9,411 nucleotides of DNA from contig JAGOBT010000087.1 in the NCBI GenBank assembly GCA_017999135.1, positions 1 to 9,411 of the forward strand, in the 5' to 3' direction. Source of the stretch: Burkholderiaceae bacterium (lineage in GTDB: Bacteria; Pseudomonadota; Gammaproteobacteria; Burkholderiales; Burkholderiaceae_C). Under the pieces are notes generated by a model. It worked only from the letters and a program-made list of their open reading frames with translations. It was not told where the DNA came from and did not search any database. Shown in pieces: positions 1 to 7,037 of this stretch (positions are counted from its first letter, which is position 1; every line of letters starts with the position of its first letter). Made by a program: the position numbers and the translations under genes.

Positions 1-317
1 TGCACGAAGCGGTCATGCGCCGGGCCCTGGTAGGCCTTGGCATCCAGATACTCCAGCTTCAGCTCGGCACCTGGCACGCGGGCCAGCAGCGTCTCGCGCA
101 AGCCTGCCACTTGTTCGTCGGTGCCCGTGTAACCGTTCTGGTAGGAGTTGAGCACCAGCACATGCGGTGCCTGGTGGCCGGCCAGTGCAGCCGTGGCCAG
201 GGCCAGGGCCAGCGTGCCCGCAAGCAGCTGGCGTGCGGCGCGCCAGGGGCTGCAGCACGCACCATGGCGCAGACCACGGTGCCGTGGTGCGCGTGGGGTG
301 GGTGCGGTGGGGCGCAT
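1..317 (-). CDS. Exported substrate-binding-type sensor protein, N-terminal part (cut by window edge)
   Basis: The 105 codons visible start at the ATG complementary to 315-317 and run off the left edge. Residues 1-30 are basic and unusually long for a signal-peptide n-region. Residues 31-46 are a hydrophobic Leu/Ala stretch ending in ATAALA, a plausible signal-peptide cleavage site just before GHQAPH. The mature part opens with HVLVLNSYQNGYTGTDEQV and, after a helix-like stretch, KLEYLDAKAYQG. This pattern (a beta strand with NSY, then a TDE helix, then LEYLDAK) is characteristic of the ABC-substrate-binding-like domain found at the N-terminus of many bacterial sensor proteins that end in histidine kinase, PAS or GGDEF domains. 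The output domain lies outside the window, so a free-standing binding protein is also possible. No in-frame ATG or GTG lies between residue 1 and the hydrophobic stretch, so the start is the best available. No strong Shine-Dalgarno is seen, only AAAGAAAG upstream. Confidence 0.7.
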   Translation of the reverse strand, partial: MRPTAPTPRAPRHRGLRHGACCSPWRAARQLLAGTLALALATAALAGHQAPHVLVLNSYQNGYTGTDEQVAGLRETLLARVPGAELKLEYLDAKAYQGPAHDRFV

Positions 318-619
318 CTGCAGCGGCTTTCTTTGAAGCTTCGTTCGAATATCGCAGATTTGCTGGCTCGCGCGGCGGCTGCCGATCCGCGTGGACCGTG
401 CCCGCCGGCACAGACCTGTCGGGCGCGCCATGGGCCGCGGCAGCAGCCGATGGGGAGCTGCACCCATTTGACGCAATGCAGGCGTGGTGCAATGGCCGTG
501 CGCCGCGGGGCAGGGCGTTGATCTGACGCAGACCTTGCGGCGCCGCGGTGCGTCTCAATGGCGACACGCGGGCCCCACCGCTGCCATGCAGGCAGTGCCG
601 GCCCGCTGAGGAGACCCCG
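318..619. other. Divergent intergenic region
   Basis: These 302 bases separate the leftward sensor gene from the rightward hydrolase gene. No convincing ORF is present. A short AT-richer pocket around 335-365, containing TTCGAA and ATATCG, stands out in the GC-rich background and may hold the leftward promoter. A TTGACG at 468-473 resembles a -35 box for the rightward gene, but no well-spaced -10 follows: TGCAAT at 488-493 is only 14 bases away. GCAATG occurs twice, at 473 and 489. The region probably carries both promoters, but neither can be placed with confidence. Confidence 0.5.
608..614 (+). promoter_or_regulatory. Shine-Dalgarno site of the lipase-like hydrolase
   Basis: GAGGAGA lies 5 bases before the ATG at 620. 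It is the strongest ribosome binding site in the window and decides the start over the in-frame ATG at 548, which would add 24 unconserved-looking residues. Confidence 0.75.
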
Positions 620-1855
620 ATGAGCCGCCATTCCCCCACTGCCGGTCCCGTGGCCGATGCCCGGGGCGGCCTGCGCCTGCTGGTCGACGGCACCCGCCAT
701 GTCACCGGCCTGGTCGAGGCCCTGCACGGCCAGATCCAGCGCCTGGCGCCACCGCTGCGGCGGCGCGACTGGCTGGATGCCGACCTGCGCGGCCCGGCCG
801 CCCAGGACGACCTGCCGCCCACCCGCGGCATCACGGGCCTGGTCTACCGCAGCATCCAGGGCACCACCCGCCTGGTGGGTGACGGGCTGGACGGCCTGCT
901 GGCCCCGTTCGACCAGGATCTGGGCCCCACCAGCCCAGCGTCGCCCCGGCGTGACGCGCTGGTGGGCGCGCTCAACGGCGTGTTGGGCGACCACCTGCTG
1001 CGCAGCGGCAACCCGCTGGCCCTGCCGTTCCAGCTGCGCCAGGGTGGCCAGGTGCTCGACCCCGCCACGCTGGGCCCGCAGGCGCCGGTACGCGCGCTGC
1101 TGCTGGTGCACGGCCTGTGCATGAGCGACCTGGGCTGGTGCCGCAACGGCCATGACCATGGCCAGGCGCTGGCACCTGCGCTGGGTGCGGCACCGGTCTA
1201 TGCGTTCTACAACAGCGGCCTGCACATCAGCCACAACGGCCTGGCCCTGTCGCGTGCTTTGCAGACCCTGGTGGACCGCTGGCCGGTGCCGCTGCAGCGG
1301 CTGGACATCGTGGGCCACAGCATGGGCGGGCTGGTGGCGCGCAGCGCGTTGGCCCAGGCCGCTGCGGCCGGGCACAGTTGGCCGTCTCAGCTGCAATCGC
1401 TGGTGTTTTTGGGCACCCCGCACCATGGCGCGCCGCTGGAGCGGGCCGGCAACTGGCTGCACCGGGTGCTGGACCTGAGCCCCTATGCCGCGCCATTCAC
1501 CCGGCTGTCGCGGCTGCGCAGCCAGGGCATCACCGACCTGCGCCACGGCAACCTGCTCGACAGTGACTGGCAGGGCCACAACCGCTACGACGGCGCCGAC
1601 CACCGCAGCCCCGTGCCGCTGCCGGCCGGGGTGCAGGCCTGGGCGGTGGCGGGCACGGTGGGCGGCCCGGGCCAGCGCGGCTCGATGGTCAGCGACGGCC
1701 TGGTGACGGTGGACAGCGCGCTGGGCCAGCACCGCCGCCCGGCGCTGCGACTGGGGCTCCCGCCCGGCCACACCTGGGTCGGCCATGGCATCCACCATCT
1801 GGATCTGCTGAGCGACCCCCTGGTCTACCGCAAGCTGCTGGGTTGGATGACATGA
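620..1855 (+). CDS. Lipase/esterase-like alpha/beta hydrolase (PGAP1-like fold)
   Basis: The product has 411 residues and is a serine hydrolase of the alpha/beta-hydrolase superfamily, probably acting on an ester or lipid; the true substrate is unknown. The nucleophile elbow is GHSMGG at residues 232-237, with Ser234 as nucleophile. The preceding strand reads LLLVHGL (His164-Gly165), the usual oxyanion-hole region. The acid is probably Asp359 in SDGLVTVDSA. The catalytic histidine is one of His389, His392 or His393 in the C-terminal GHGIHHLDLL. FLGTPHHGAP, after the nucleophile, is typical of lipase-like and PGAP1-like members. The first 155 residues form an N-terminal region with DALVGALNGVLGDHLL, apparently family-specific and not part of the core fold. 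There is no signal peptide or clear membrane segment, so a cytoplasmic location is likely. The start is fixed by GAGGAGA. It stands alone on its strand, followed by a hairpin-rich spacer. Confidence 0.85.
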   Translation: MSRHSPTAGPVADARGGLRLLVDGTRHVTGLVEALHGQIQRLAPPLRRRDWLDADLRGPAAQDDLPPTRGITGLVYRSIQGTTRLVGDGLDGLLAPFDQDLGPTSPASPRRDALVGALNGVLGDHLLRSGNPLALPFQLRQGGQVLDPATLGPQAPVRALLLVHGLCMSDLGWCRNGHDHGQALAPALGAAPVYAFYNSGLHISHNGLALSRALQTLVDRWPVPLQRLDIVGHSMGGLVARSALAQAAAAGHSWPSQLQSLVFLGTPHHGAPLERAGNWLHRVLDLSPYAAPFTRLSRLRSQGITDLRHGNLLDSDWQGHNRYDGADHRSPVPLPAGVQAWAVAGTVGGPGQRGSMVSDGLVTVDSALGQHRRPALRLGLPPGHTWVGHGIHHLDLLSDPLVYRKLLGWMT

Positions 1856-1866
1856 CCCACCCCCGT

Positions 1867-2006
1867 AGCGCCTGCGGCGCTCCCCCTCCAGGGGGCTGAG
1901 CCCGGACGTGCAAGGTCCAGTGGACCTTGCGCGCCTGGCGAAGAGACAGGCTCAAAAGCCTGTCGCGGCCAGCAAGGCACGCCAGCGGTCCGGCAAAGCC
2001 GGTCCC
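1867..2006. repeat. Compound hairpin cluster (REP/BIME-like intergenic element)
   Basis: The spacer between the two plus-strand hydrolase genes holds a run of back-to-back inverted repeats. AGCGCC/GGCGCT pair at 1867-1872 and 1876-1881. CCCCC/GGGGG pair at 1882-1886 and 1891-1895. GGCT/AGCC pair at 1894-1902. GCAAGGTCCA/TGGACCTTGC pair at 1910-1919 and 1921-1930 around one central base. GACAGGCT/AGCCTGTC pair at 1945-1952 and 1957-1964 around CAAA, and this hairpin is itself enclosed by CTGGCG/CGCCAG at 1935-1940 and 1980-1985. CCGGC/GCCGG pair at 1990-1994 and 1998-2002 around AAA. Such arrays resemble dispersed palindromic elements in betaproteobacterial intergenic DNA. It may also serve as the terminator of the upstream gene. 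No U-tract follows any stem. Confidence 0.6.
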
Positions 2007-2062
2007 GCGGCGTCCGCTTGGTACACATGCGCAGGTGACAGGCAGCACCGCAAGCCCACCGG

Positions 2063-2068
2063 CACAAT
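2063..2068 (+). promoter_or_regulatory. Candidate -10 box for the MBL-fold gene (leaderless start)
   Basis: CACAAT ends 7 bases before the ATG at 2076, in the context GGCACAATCGCCGGCATG. That spacing would put the transcription start on or next to the start codon, giving a leaderless mRNA. This fits the absence of a Shine-Dalgarno. The nearest -35-like sequence, GTGACA at 2035-2040, is 22 bases upstream, longer than ideal, so the call rests on the -10 and its geometry. Confidence 0.35.
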
Positions 2069-2075
2069 CGCCGGC

Positions 2076-3233
2076 ATGTCCGATGCCCCCACCTCCGACG
2101 GCCGCCCCGATGGCGCCATCCCCGACGCCGGCGACGGCCCCGATCCGCTGCCGCCGCCGCAGGCCCTGGCCTACCCCTGTGGCGACGCGCCCGCACCCGG
2201 CACGGTGAAGGAGGTGGCGCCCGGTGTGCTGTGGCTGCGCATGCCACTGCCGTTTGCGCTGAACCACATCAACCTGTGGGCCATCGGCGACGAGGACGAA
2301 CACGGCCCCGGTTGGGCCATCGTCGACACCGGCACCAAGACGCCCGATGTGCTGGCCGCCTGGCGCCAGTTGATCGCCGACGACGGCCCGCTGGCCGCCA
2401 CGGTGCACGGCAACCGGATCACCCGCATCTTCTGCACCCACATGCACCCCGACCATGTGGGCATGGCCGGCTGGCTGACGCGCAAGGCGCAGTGCCGGCT
2501 GTGGATGACGCGGCTGGAATACCTGACCTGCCGCACACTGGCCGCCGACACCGGCCGCGAGGCGCCCGACGACGCCATCCGCTTCTACCGCCAGACCGGC
2601 TGGCCCGAAGAGGCGCTGGATGTCTACCGCGCGCGCTTCGGCGGATTCAGCCGCTACCTGCATGCGTTGCCCGACAGCTTCCGCCGCATCAGCGACAACG
2701 AGCAGATCCGCATCGGCAACCACACCTGGCGGGTGATCGTCGGCCGCGGCCATTCGCCGGAACATGCCTGCCTGGTGTGCGACGACCTGGGCGTGCTGGT
2801 CTCGGGCGACCAGGTGCTGCCCAAGATCTCGTCGAACGTCAGCGTGTTCCCCACCGAGCCCGATGCCGACCCGCTGGGCGACTGGATCGCGTCGCTGGCG
2901 CACCTGCGCGCCACGCTGGGCGACCACCTGCTGGTGCTGCCGGCGCATGGCGACCCGTTCCGTGGCCTGCATGCCCGGCTGGACCGCCTGTCGGCCGGCC
3001 ACCAGCGTGGCCTGACCCGCTTGCGCCGCAGCCTGGCCGACGCGCCCAAGCGCGCCATCGACGTGTTCGGCGCGCTGTTTGCCCGGCCGATCGACAGCAA
3101 GGGTGAACTGCTGGGCATGGCCACCGGCGAGAGCCTGGCCCACATCAACCACCTGGTGGCCCGCGGCGAGGCCGTGGCCGAACTGGGTGCCGATGGTGTG
3201 CGGCGTTACCGGGCGGTCGTGCCGGCCGGCTGA
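2076..3233 (+). CDS. MBL-fold metallo-hydrolase with C-terminal helical/winged-helix region
   Basis: The product has 385 residues and is a metallo-beta-lactamase-fold hydrolase. It carries the metal-binding motif THMHPDH at 121-127 (His122, His124, Asp126, His127). Further ligands are His226 in GHSPEH, Asp245 in SGDQVL and His291 in LPAHGDP. Together these give a complete dinuclear metal site of the glyoxalase II-like type, so the enzyme should be active, on an unknown thioester, ester or similar substrate. The N-terminal 35 residues are Pro/Asp-rich and look disordered. Residues from about 300 onward (HARLDRL...RAIDVFGALF...GESLAHINHLVARG) match the helical winged-helix tail seen in the LACTB2-like branch. 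There is no signal peptide. The start at 2076 follows CACAATCGCCGGC; an in-frame ATG at 1908 lies inside the hairpin cluster and is rejected. It converges on the response regulator gene 34 bases downstream. Confidence 0.88.
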   Translation: MSDAPTSDGRPDGAIPDAGDGPDPLPPPQALAYPCGDAPAPGTVKEVAPGVLWLRMPLPFALNHINLWAIGDEDEHGPGWAIVDTGTKTPDVLAAWRQLIADDGPLAATVHGNRITRIFCTHMHPDHVGMAGWLTRKAQCRLWMTRLEYLTCRTLAADTGREAPDDAIRFYRQTGWPEEALDVYRARFGGFSRYLHALPDSFRRISDNEQIRIGNHTWRVIVGRGHSPEHACLVCDDLGVLVSGDQVLPKISSNVSVFPTEPDADPLGDWIASLAHLRATLGDHLLVLPAHGDPFRGLHARLDRLSAGHQRGLTRLRRSLADAPKRAIDVFGALFARPIDSKGELLGMATGESLAHINHLVARGEAVAELGADGVRRYRAVVPAG

Positions 3234-3284
3234 CCATCACCGGGCGGTCACCCCGGTCGGCTGAGGGTCACCGCGCGGTGACCC
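3208..3284. repeat. 31-bp degenerate tandem repeat at the convergent gene ends
   Basis: A 31-base unit beginning ACCGGGCGGTC at 3208 is repeated beginning at 3239. By hand count 24 of 31 positions match. A partial third copy begins at 3270 (ACCGCGCGGT), with about 14 of its first 16 bases matching. Copy one encodes the last residues and stop of the MBL gene; copy two repeats the GGCTGA ending but in another frame. It looks like an old local duplication. Confidence 0.5.
3239..3284. terminator. Candidate bidirectional terminator hairpins
   Basis: Two inverted repeats sit at the convergent junction. ACCGGG/CCCGGT pair at 3239-3244 and 3252-3257 with a 7-base loop. GGGTCACCGC/GCGGTGACCC at 3265-3284 is a perfect 20-base palindrome that includes the stop codon of the leftward gene. 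Neither is followed by a T-run on either strand, so intrinsic termination is only a guess from position. Confidence 0.35.
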
Positions 3285-5421
3285 CCATCGCGGCCGCCAG
3301 CCGGTTGGCATACGCCTCGGCCGGCATCGGCCGCGCATGCAGATAGCCCTGCTGCTGGCGGCAACCCAGGCGCAACAGCGCATCGGCCTGGGCGGCGGTT
3401 TCGACACCTTCGGCCACCACGCGCAGGCCGAATTCCCGCCCCAGGGCGATGATCGACGCTGCAATCGCACTGTGCCGGCCACCCTGCGCCACCTCGGTGA
3501 TGAAGCTGCGGTCGATCTTCAATTCGTCCACCGGGAAGCGGTTCAGGTAGCTCAGCGACGAATAGCCGGTGCCGAAGTCGTCCAGTGCCATGGCGAAGCC
3601 TTGCGCCCGCAGCGCGCCCAGGCGCGCCACGGCGCGGTCGACGTCGCTCATCAGCAGCGATTCGGTCACCTCCAGCACCAGGCAGGCGGGTGTCAGGTCG
3701 TGCCGCGCCAGCAGGCGCAGCAGCCGGTCGGGCAGGGCGGCATCGGCCAAGGTGGGCGCCGCCAGGTTCACCGACACGGGCAGCACCGGCAGGCCGGCGT
3801 CGGCGCGCTGGCGCTGGTCGGCGCAGGCGGTTTCCAGCACCCACTCGGTCAGCGGCCCGATCAGGCCGGATTCTTCGGCCAGAGGAATGAAATCGCCCGG
3901 CGGCACCAGGCCGCGCTGCGGGTGCAGCCAGCGCACCAGGGCTTCGGCGCCCACGATGACACCGCTGGCGGCGTCCACCTTGGGCTGGTAATGCAGGCGC
4001 AGCTGCCCTTGCGCGATGCCATGGCGCAGGTCGCTCTCGCGCGCCAGGCGTGCGCTGGCCGCGGCGTTCATGGCTTCGTCGAAGAACCGGTGCTGGGCGC
4101 GGCCGGACGCCTTGGCGGTGTACAGGGCTTGCTCGGCGCAGCGCATCAGCCCGTCGGCACCGCTGGCGTCACGCGGAAACATCGCAATGCCGATGCTGGC
4201 GGTCAGCACCAGCTCGCGCCCGTTCAGCACCAGCGGGGACGCCAGGTTGCGCAGCAGCCGCTCGGCCACGCCCGCGGCCGCCTGGGCTTGGTCCACATCG
4301 ACCAGCAGCAGGTTGAAGGCATTGGCGCCCACCCGGGCGATCAGCGATTCCTGCACCGCCCGGGCGCTGCTGACCAGGTCGCTGGCGCGGATCGACGCGG
4401 TCAGCCGCTCGGCCACCTGGCGCAGCACCGCATCGCCATCGGCATGGCCCAGCGCGTCATTGACGGCCTTGAAGCGGTCGATGTCCAGCTGCAGCAAGGC
4501 GCAGGCACTGCCCAGCCGGGCCGATCGCTCCAGCGCCGGCGTGCACAGTTCGCGGAAGAAGCGGCTGTTGGGCAGGCCGGTCAGGCTGTCGTAGTGCGCC
4601 AGCTGGGTGATGCGGCGCTCGGCCTCGATGCGGTCGGTGATGTCCTGGGTGATGCCCTCCAGCTGTTCGGGCTGGCCGGCCGGGTTGCGCAGCACCACCA
4701 CCTGCTCGAAGACGGTGCGCACCACGCCATCGTCGCGCCGCACCTCGAAGCTCATCTGGTAGGGCAGGCCCGCGGTGGCCGCGGCCAGCCGCGCGGCATG
4801 CACCCGTTCGCGGTCGGCCACGGCCACCTTGCGGGCGAAGTCAGACGGCGTGGCGCGGGCGGCGGCATCGGGCGCCATGGCATACACCTGGGCCAGCCCG
4901 GGCGAGCAGCGGAAGCGCTGGCCAGCCAGCATCAGCTCCCAGTGGCCCATGTGGGCGATGTGCTGGGCGCGCTCCAGCCGCTCGCGGGCGCGCTGCGCGC
5001 CGGCCACCGCCGCGCTGGCGCGCAGGGCATAGCGCACCCGGTGCGACAGCAGCGTCCAGTGGATCGGCTTGGCGATGAAGTCACTGGCGCCGGCGTCGTA
5101 GGCGGCGTCGATCGACACGGTGTCGTTCAGCCCGGTCAGCACCAGCACCGGCAGCAGGGCGCCCTGGGGGGCCGCGCGGATCAGGCGGCACACCTCGTAG
5201 CCGTCAATGCCGGGCATCACCAGGTCCAGCAGCACCAGGTCGAAGTGGCTGGCAGACAGCAGGGCCAGCGCGTGCGGGCCGTCGCTGGCCTCGACCACGT
5301 CGAACCCCGCCTGCTGCAGCGTGTAGGTGGCCATCTGGCGCATCAGCTCGTCGTCGTCGACGACCAGCAGGCGCGGCACGGCGGCGGCCAGGCCGGGGTC
5401 GGTGGCGTCGGGGCTCAGCAT
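3268..5421 (-). CDS. Response regulator with PAS, degenerate GGDEF and active-type EAL domains (c-di-GMP phosphodiesterase)
   Basis: The 717-residue cytoplasmic protein is predicted to hydrolyse cyclic di-GMP under phosphorelay control. Residues about 16-135 form a receiver domain with acidic pocket Asp22-Asp24, phospho-acceptor Asp66 (LLDLVMPG), Thr96 and Lys118. Residues about 150-265 form a PAS domain ending in QDITDR. Residues about 270-445 form a GGDEF domain starting DSLTGLPN, but its signature is GANAF at 365-369, so cyclase activity is unlikely. The RxxD sequence (Arg345-Asp348) is separated from that motif by extra residues. Residues about 460-710 form an EAL domain with EAL at 493-495, Asn552, Glu584, DDFGTG at 614-619, Lys635, Glu671 and QQGYLHARPM: all the usual metal and catalytic residues. 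No partner histidine kinase gene is in view. The gene lies 155 bases downstream of the exported TIGR03790-type gene on the same strand and may be co-transcribed. The start is the only ATG that keeps the receiver domain whole; no clear Shine-Dalgarno was seen. Confidence 0.93.
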   Translation of the reverse strand: MLSPDATDPGLAAAVPRLLVVDDDELMRQMATYTLQQAGFDVVEASDGPHALALLSASHFDLVLLDLVMPGIDGYEVCRLIRAAPQGALLPVLVLTGLNDTVSIDAAYDAGASDFIAKPIHWTLLSHRVRYALRASAAVAGAQRARERLERAQHIAHMGHWELMLAGQRFRCSPGLAQVYAMAPDAAARATPSDFARKVAVADRERVHAARLAAATAGLPYQMSFEVRRDDGVVRTVFEQVVVLRNPAGQPEQLEGITQDITDRIEAERRITQLAHYDSLTGLPNSRFFRELCTPALERSARLGSACALLQLDIDRFKAVNDALGHADGDAVLRQVAERLTASIRASDLVSSARAVQESLIARVGANAFNLLLVDVDQAQAAAGVAERLLRNLASPLVLNGRELVLTASIGIAMFPRDASGADGLMRCAEQALYTAKASGRAQHRFFDEAMNAAASARLARESDLRHGIAQGQLRLHYQPKVDAASGVIVGAEALVRWLHPQRGLVPPGDFIPLAEESGLIGPLTEWVLETACADQRQRADAGLPVLPVSVNLAAPTLADAALPDRLLRLLARHDLTPACLVLEVTESLLMSDVDRAVARLGALRAQGFAMALDDFGTGYSSLSYLNRFPVDELKIDRSFITEVAQGGRHSAIAASIIALGREFGLRVVAEGVETAAQADALLRLGCRQQQGYLHARPMPAEAYANRLAAAMGVTAR

Positions 5422-5576
5422 GCGGTGGGGGGTGGCTGGGTCATGGGGGCGGCACGAAGACGGGCCACAAACCGGAATGTCGGCCGCACCGGCGCATTCT
5501 TGAGTGGCAGGCTGTGCGCCGCCGACCGCGCGGGCCCGGCCCAGGCCGCTGATCGACCACCTGTCCGGCGGCAAGG

Positions 5577-6950
5577 TCAGCCTTCGGCCAGCACGCAGCG
5601 GTCGGCCGGGCGCAACGGGCAGGGGCCCAGCCAGCGCAGGCGGCCGCCAGTCGCACCCGGCGGCAGCGGCACGCGCCACACCACCGGCCGCGGCTGCCCG
5701 GCCGACAGGCTGCCCAGCAGTTGCCACTGGCTGCTGCCTGGCGCCTGGTACTGCACCTGGTAACTGGTGAGCCGGCGCAACGCCCGGGTGCGCACCACCA
5801 GCGCATCGCCTTCCAGCGTGGCCGTGGGCGTGTGCGCCCAGGGCCGCGCCAGCGGGTCGCCGACGAACAGGCCCTGGCCGGGACGGGCGACCGACTTCCA
5901 GTACGCCTCGATGACCGTGGCACCGCGCAGGTAGTGGTCCAGCAGCACCGACGCACGCGGGAACTTGTCGACATGGTTGCAGGGCTCTTCGACCGTGCCG
6001 TAGCTGGCGGTGGCGCCAGCGGCCAGCCACGCGGTGGCAGGCATCTGGCCGCGCGCGCCGGGCAGGTGCCCGCCGTAGGAGGTGAGGTGGTCGGCCACCG
6101 CGCCGGGCAGGAAGCGGTTGCTGTCCAGCGCGGCCAGGCGCACCGCACCAGTGAAATAGAACAGCACGTCGGCCTGGCCGGTCACTTCCTGCGGGCTGCC
6201 GGGTGCGCTGGCATCCAGGTAGCGCAGCGCCAGGCCGGGTGGGTCGGCCCACTGGCCGGGCAGGGCCAGGTAGTCAGGCCAGCGCACGCTGCGGGCGGCG
6301 TCGGCGGTGCGCACCAGCCAGCCGGTGCCGGTGGGCGCCGTGCCCTCGGCAGCCAGGCCGCGGGCGATCAGCGCCTGCGCGGCGTCCAGCGTGGCCGCGC
6401 CCAGCATCATCGACGGCCGGATGCGCAGGTCGGTCCAGGGCCGGGTGGTGTCGGTGTCGTAGTAGGCCGACGCCTGGGTGCGGGCGCAGCCGCCGCACAG
6501 CACCGGGTTGTAGCCGAAGGCCAGCGCGCTGGTGATGCCCATGGCGCAGCCGCTGCCCGATGCCGACCCAGTAGGTGCGCCCAGCACGCGCGAGGGCTGC
6601 AGCCAGGTGACCAGGGTGGCCTGCACCTGCGGCGGCAGCTGGGCGTCGATGGCGGCCTTCAGCGTGGCGAAGTCGGCGTCGCTGATGGTGTCGCTGCCAG
6701 CGGGCACCGCCACCCGGATGATGTGGGCCGCAGGGATGCCGCGCGCCTGCTGGTAGGCCAGGGCCACCGCCTCGCTCAGGGGGTCGCCTTGCGCCACCAG
6801 CACCGCCAAATCGGCGGCGCCCAGGCTGGCGCGGGGCAGCACCGGCACGGCCGGCGCTTCTGCGGCCTGGGACAGCGCCGCGCCGATGCCGGCCATCAGC
6901 AGGGCCAGGGCCAGGCTGCCACGGCGGGCCAGGGAACGGATCAGATGCAT
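5577..6950 (-). CDS. Exported TIGR03790-type protein of unknown function
   Basis: The product has 457 residues. Residues 1-29 form a signal peptide with basic RSLARRG, a hydrophobic core and likely cleavage after LSQA. The mature protein carries features I associate with the TIGR03790 family: a start PRASLGAADLAVLVAQGDPL, then QQARGIPAAHIIRV, GCAMGITSALAFGYN around Cys135, DLRIRPSMMLGA, VLFYFTGAV, TSYGGHLPG, and GATASYGTVEEPCNHVDKFP around Cys324, followed by EAYWKSVARPGQGLFVGDP. Biochemical function is unknown. The order of a SYGG segment and a later Ser/Cys-rich SYGTVEEPC strand recalls caspase/gingipain-like peptidase folds, but I see no definite catalytic pair. The last 85 residues look like a small beta domain. 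The export signal places it in the periplasm or outside. It is divergent from the AraC gene, with a candidate -10 box 7 bases before the ATG and no Shine-Dalgarno. Confidence 0.82.
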   Translation of the reverse strand: MHLIRSLARRGSLALALLMAGIGAALSQAAEAPAVPVLPRASLGAADLAVLVAQGDPLSEAVALAYQQARGIPAAHIIRVAVPAGSDTISDADFATLKAAIDAQLPPQVQATLVTWLQPSRVLGAPTGSASGSGCAMGITSALAFGYNPVLCGGCARTQASAYYDTDTTRPWTDLRIRPSMMLGAATLDAAQALIARGLAAEGTAPTGTGWLVRTADAARSVRWPDYLALPGQWADPPGLALRYLDASAPGSPQEVTGQADVLFYFTGAVRLAALDSNRFLPGAVADHLTSYGGHLPGARGQMPATAWLAAGATASYGTVEEPCNHVDKFPRASVLLDHYLRGATVIEAYWKSVARPGQGLFVGDPLARPWAHTPTATLEGDALVVRTRALRRLTSYQVQYQAPGSSQWQLLGSLSAGQPRPVVWRVPLPPGATGGRLRWLGPCPLRPADRCVLAEG

Positions 6951-6957
6951 GGCCGCG

Positions 6958-6963
6958 GTTGTA
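6958..6963 (-). promoter_or_regulatory. Candidate -10 box for the TIGR03790-type gene
   Basis: On the minus strand TACAAC ends 7 bases before the ATG at 6950, again a leaderless geometry. TTTGCG lies 16 bases further upstream as a weak -35. It sits in the 122-base region between two divergent genes. Confidence 0.35.
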
Positions 6964-7025
6964 CACGGCCGCAGCCCGCCGCAAAGCGCCGAAATGCCGG
7001 TGGCAGCGGCCTGGCCCGGCAAACG

Positions 7026-7031
7026 TAGGAT
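7026..7031 (+). promoter_or_regulatory. Candidate -10 box for the mini-ORF/AraC/NYN unit
   Basis: TAGGAT ends 6 bases before the ATG at 7038. A transcript starting at the usual distance from this box would begin at or beside that ATG. No good -35 is seen 16-18 bases upstream. Confidence 0.35.
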
Positions 7032-7037
7032 GGCGGC

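Noticed and set aside
59..1798. 579-codon minus-strand ORF opposite the lipase-like gene
   Set aside because: Low-complexity Ala/Gln/Val/His translation with no domain; antisense to a confident gene, and it also crosses the sensor fragment in the wrong frame.
1867..2006. CRISPR array
   Set aside because: The palindromes differ from each other in sequence and there are no regular repeats with unique spacers.
1908..2075. In-frame upstream start (ATG 1908) for the MBL-fold gene
   Set aside because: It would translate the hairpin cluster. The ATG at 2076 has a well-placed -10 box and precedes the conserved domain.
4280..4400. Active diguanylate cyclase
   Set aside because: The catalytic signature is GANAF rather than GGDEF/GGEEF, so cyclase activity is not supported.
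5422..5576. Riboswitch or small gene between the TIGR03790-type and phosphodiesterase genes
   Set aside because: I saw no c-di-GMP riboswitch-like conserved core, no strong hairpin with a T-run and no plausible small ORF in these 155 bases.
3337..5763. 808-codon plus-strand ORF opposite the phosphodiesterase gene
   Set aside because: It is antisense to a gene with clear receiver, PAS, GGDEF and EAL motifs. Its translation is Gln/His/Gly/Ala-rich low complexity, the usual shadow of high-GC coding DNA.
5422..6252. Upstream in-frame extension of the phosphodiesterase ORF
   Set aside because: It runs through the TIGR03790-type gene in another frame and encodes no recognisable domain; the ATG at 5421 directly precedes the receiver domain.
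5721..7028. 435-codon plus-strand ORF opposite the TIGR03790-type gene
   Set aside because: Antisense shadow with low-complexity composition; it also crosses the divergent promoter region.
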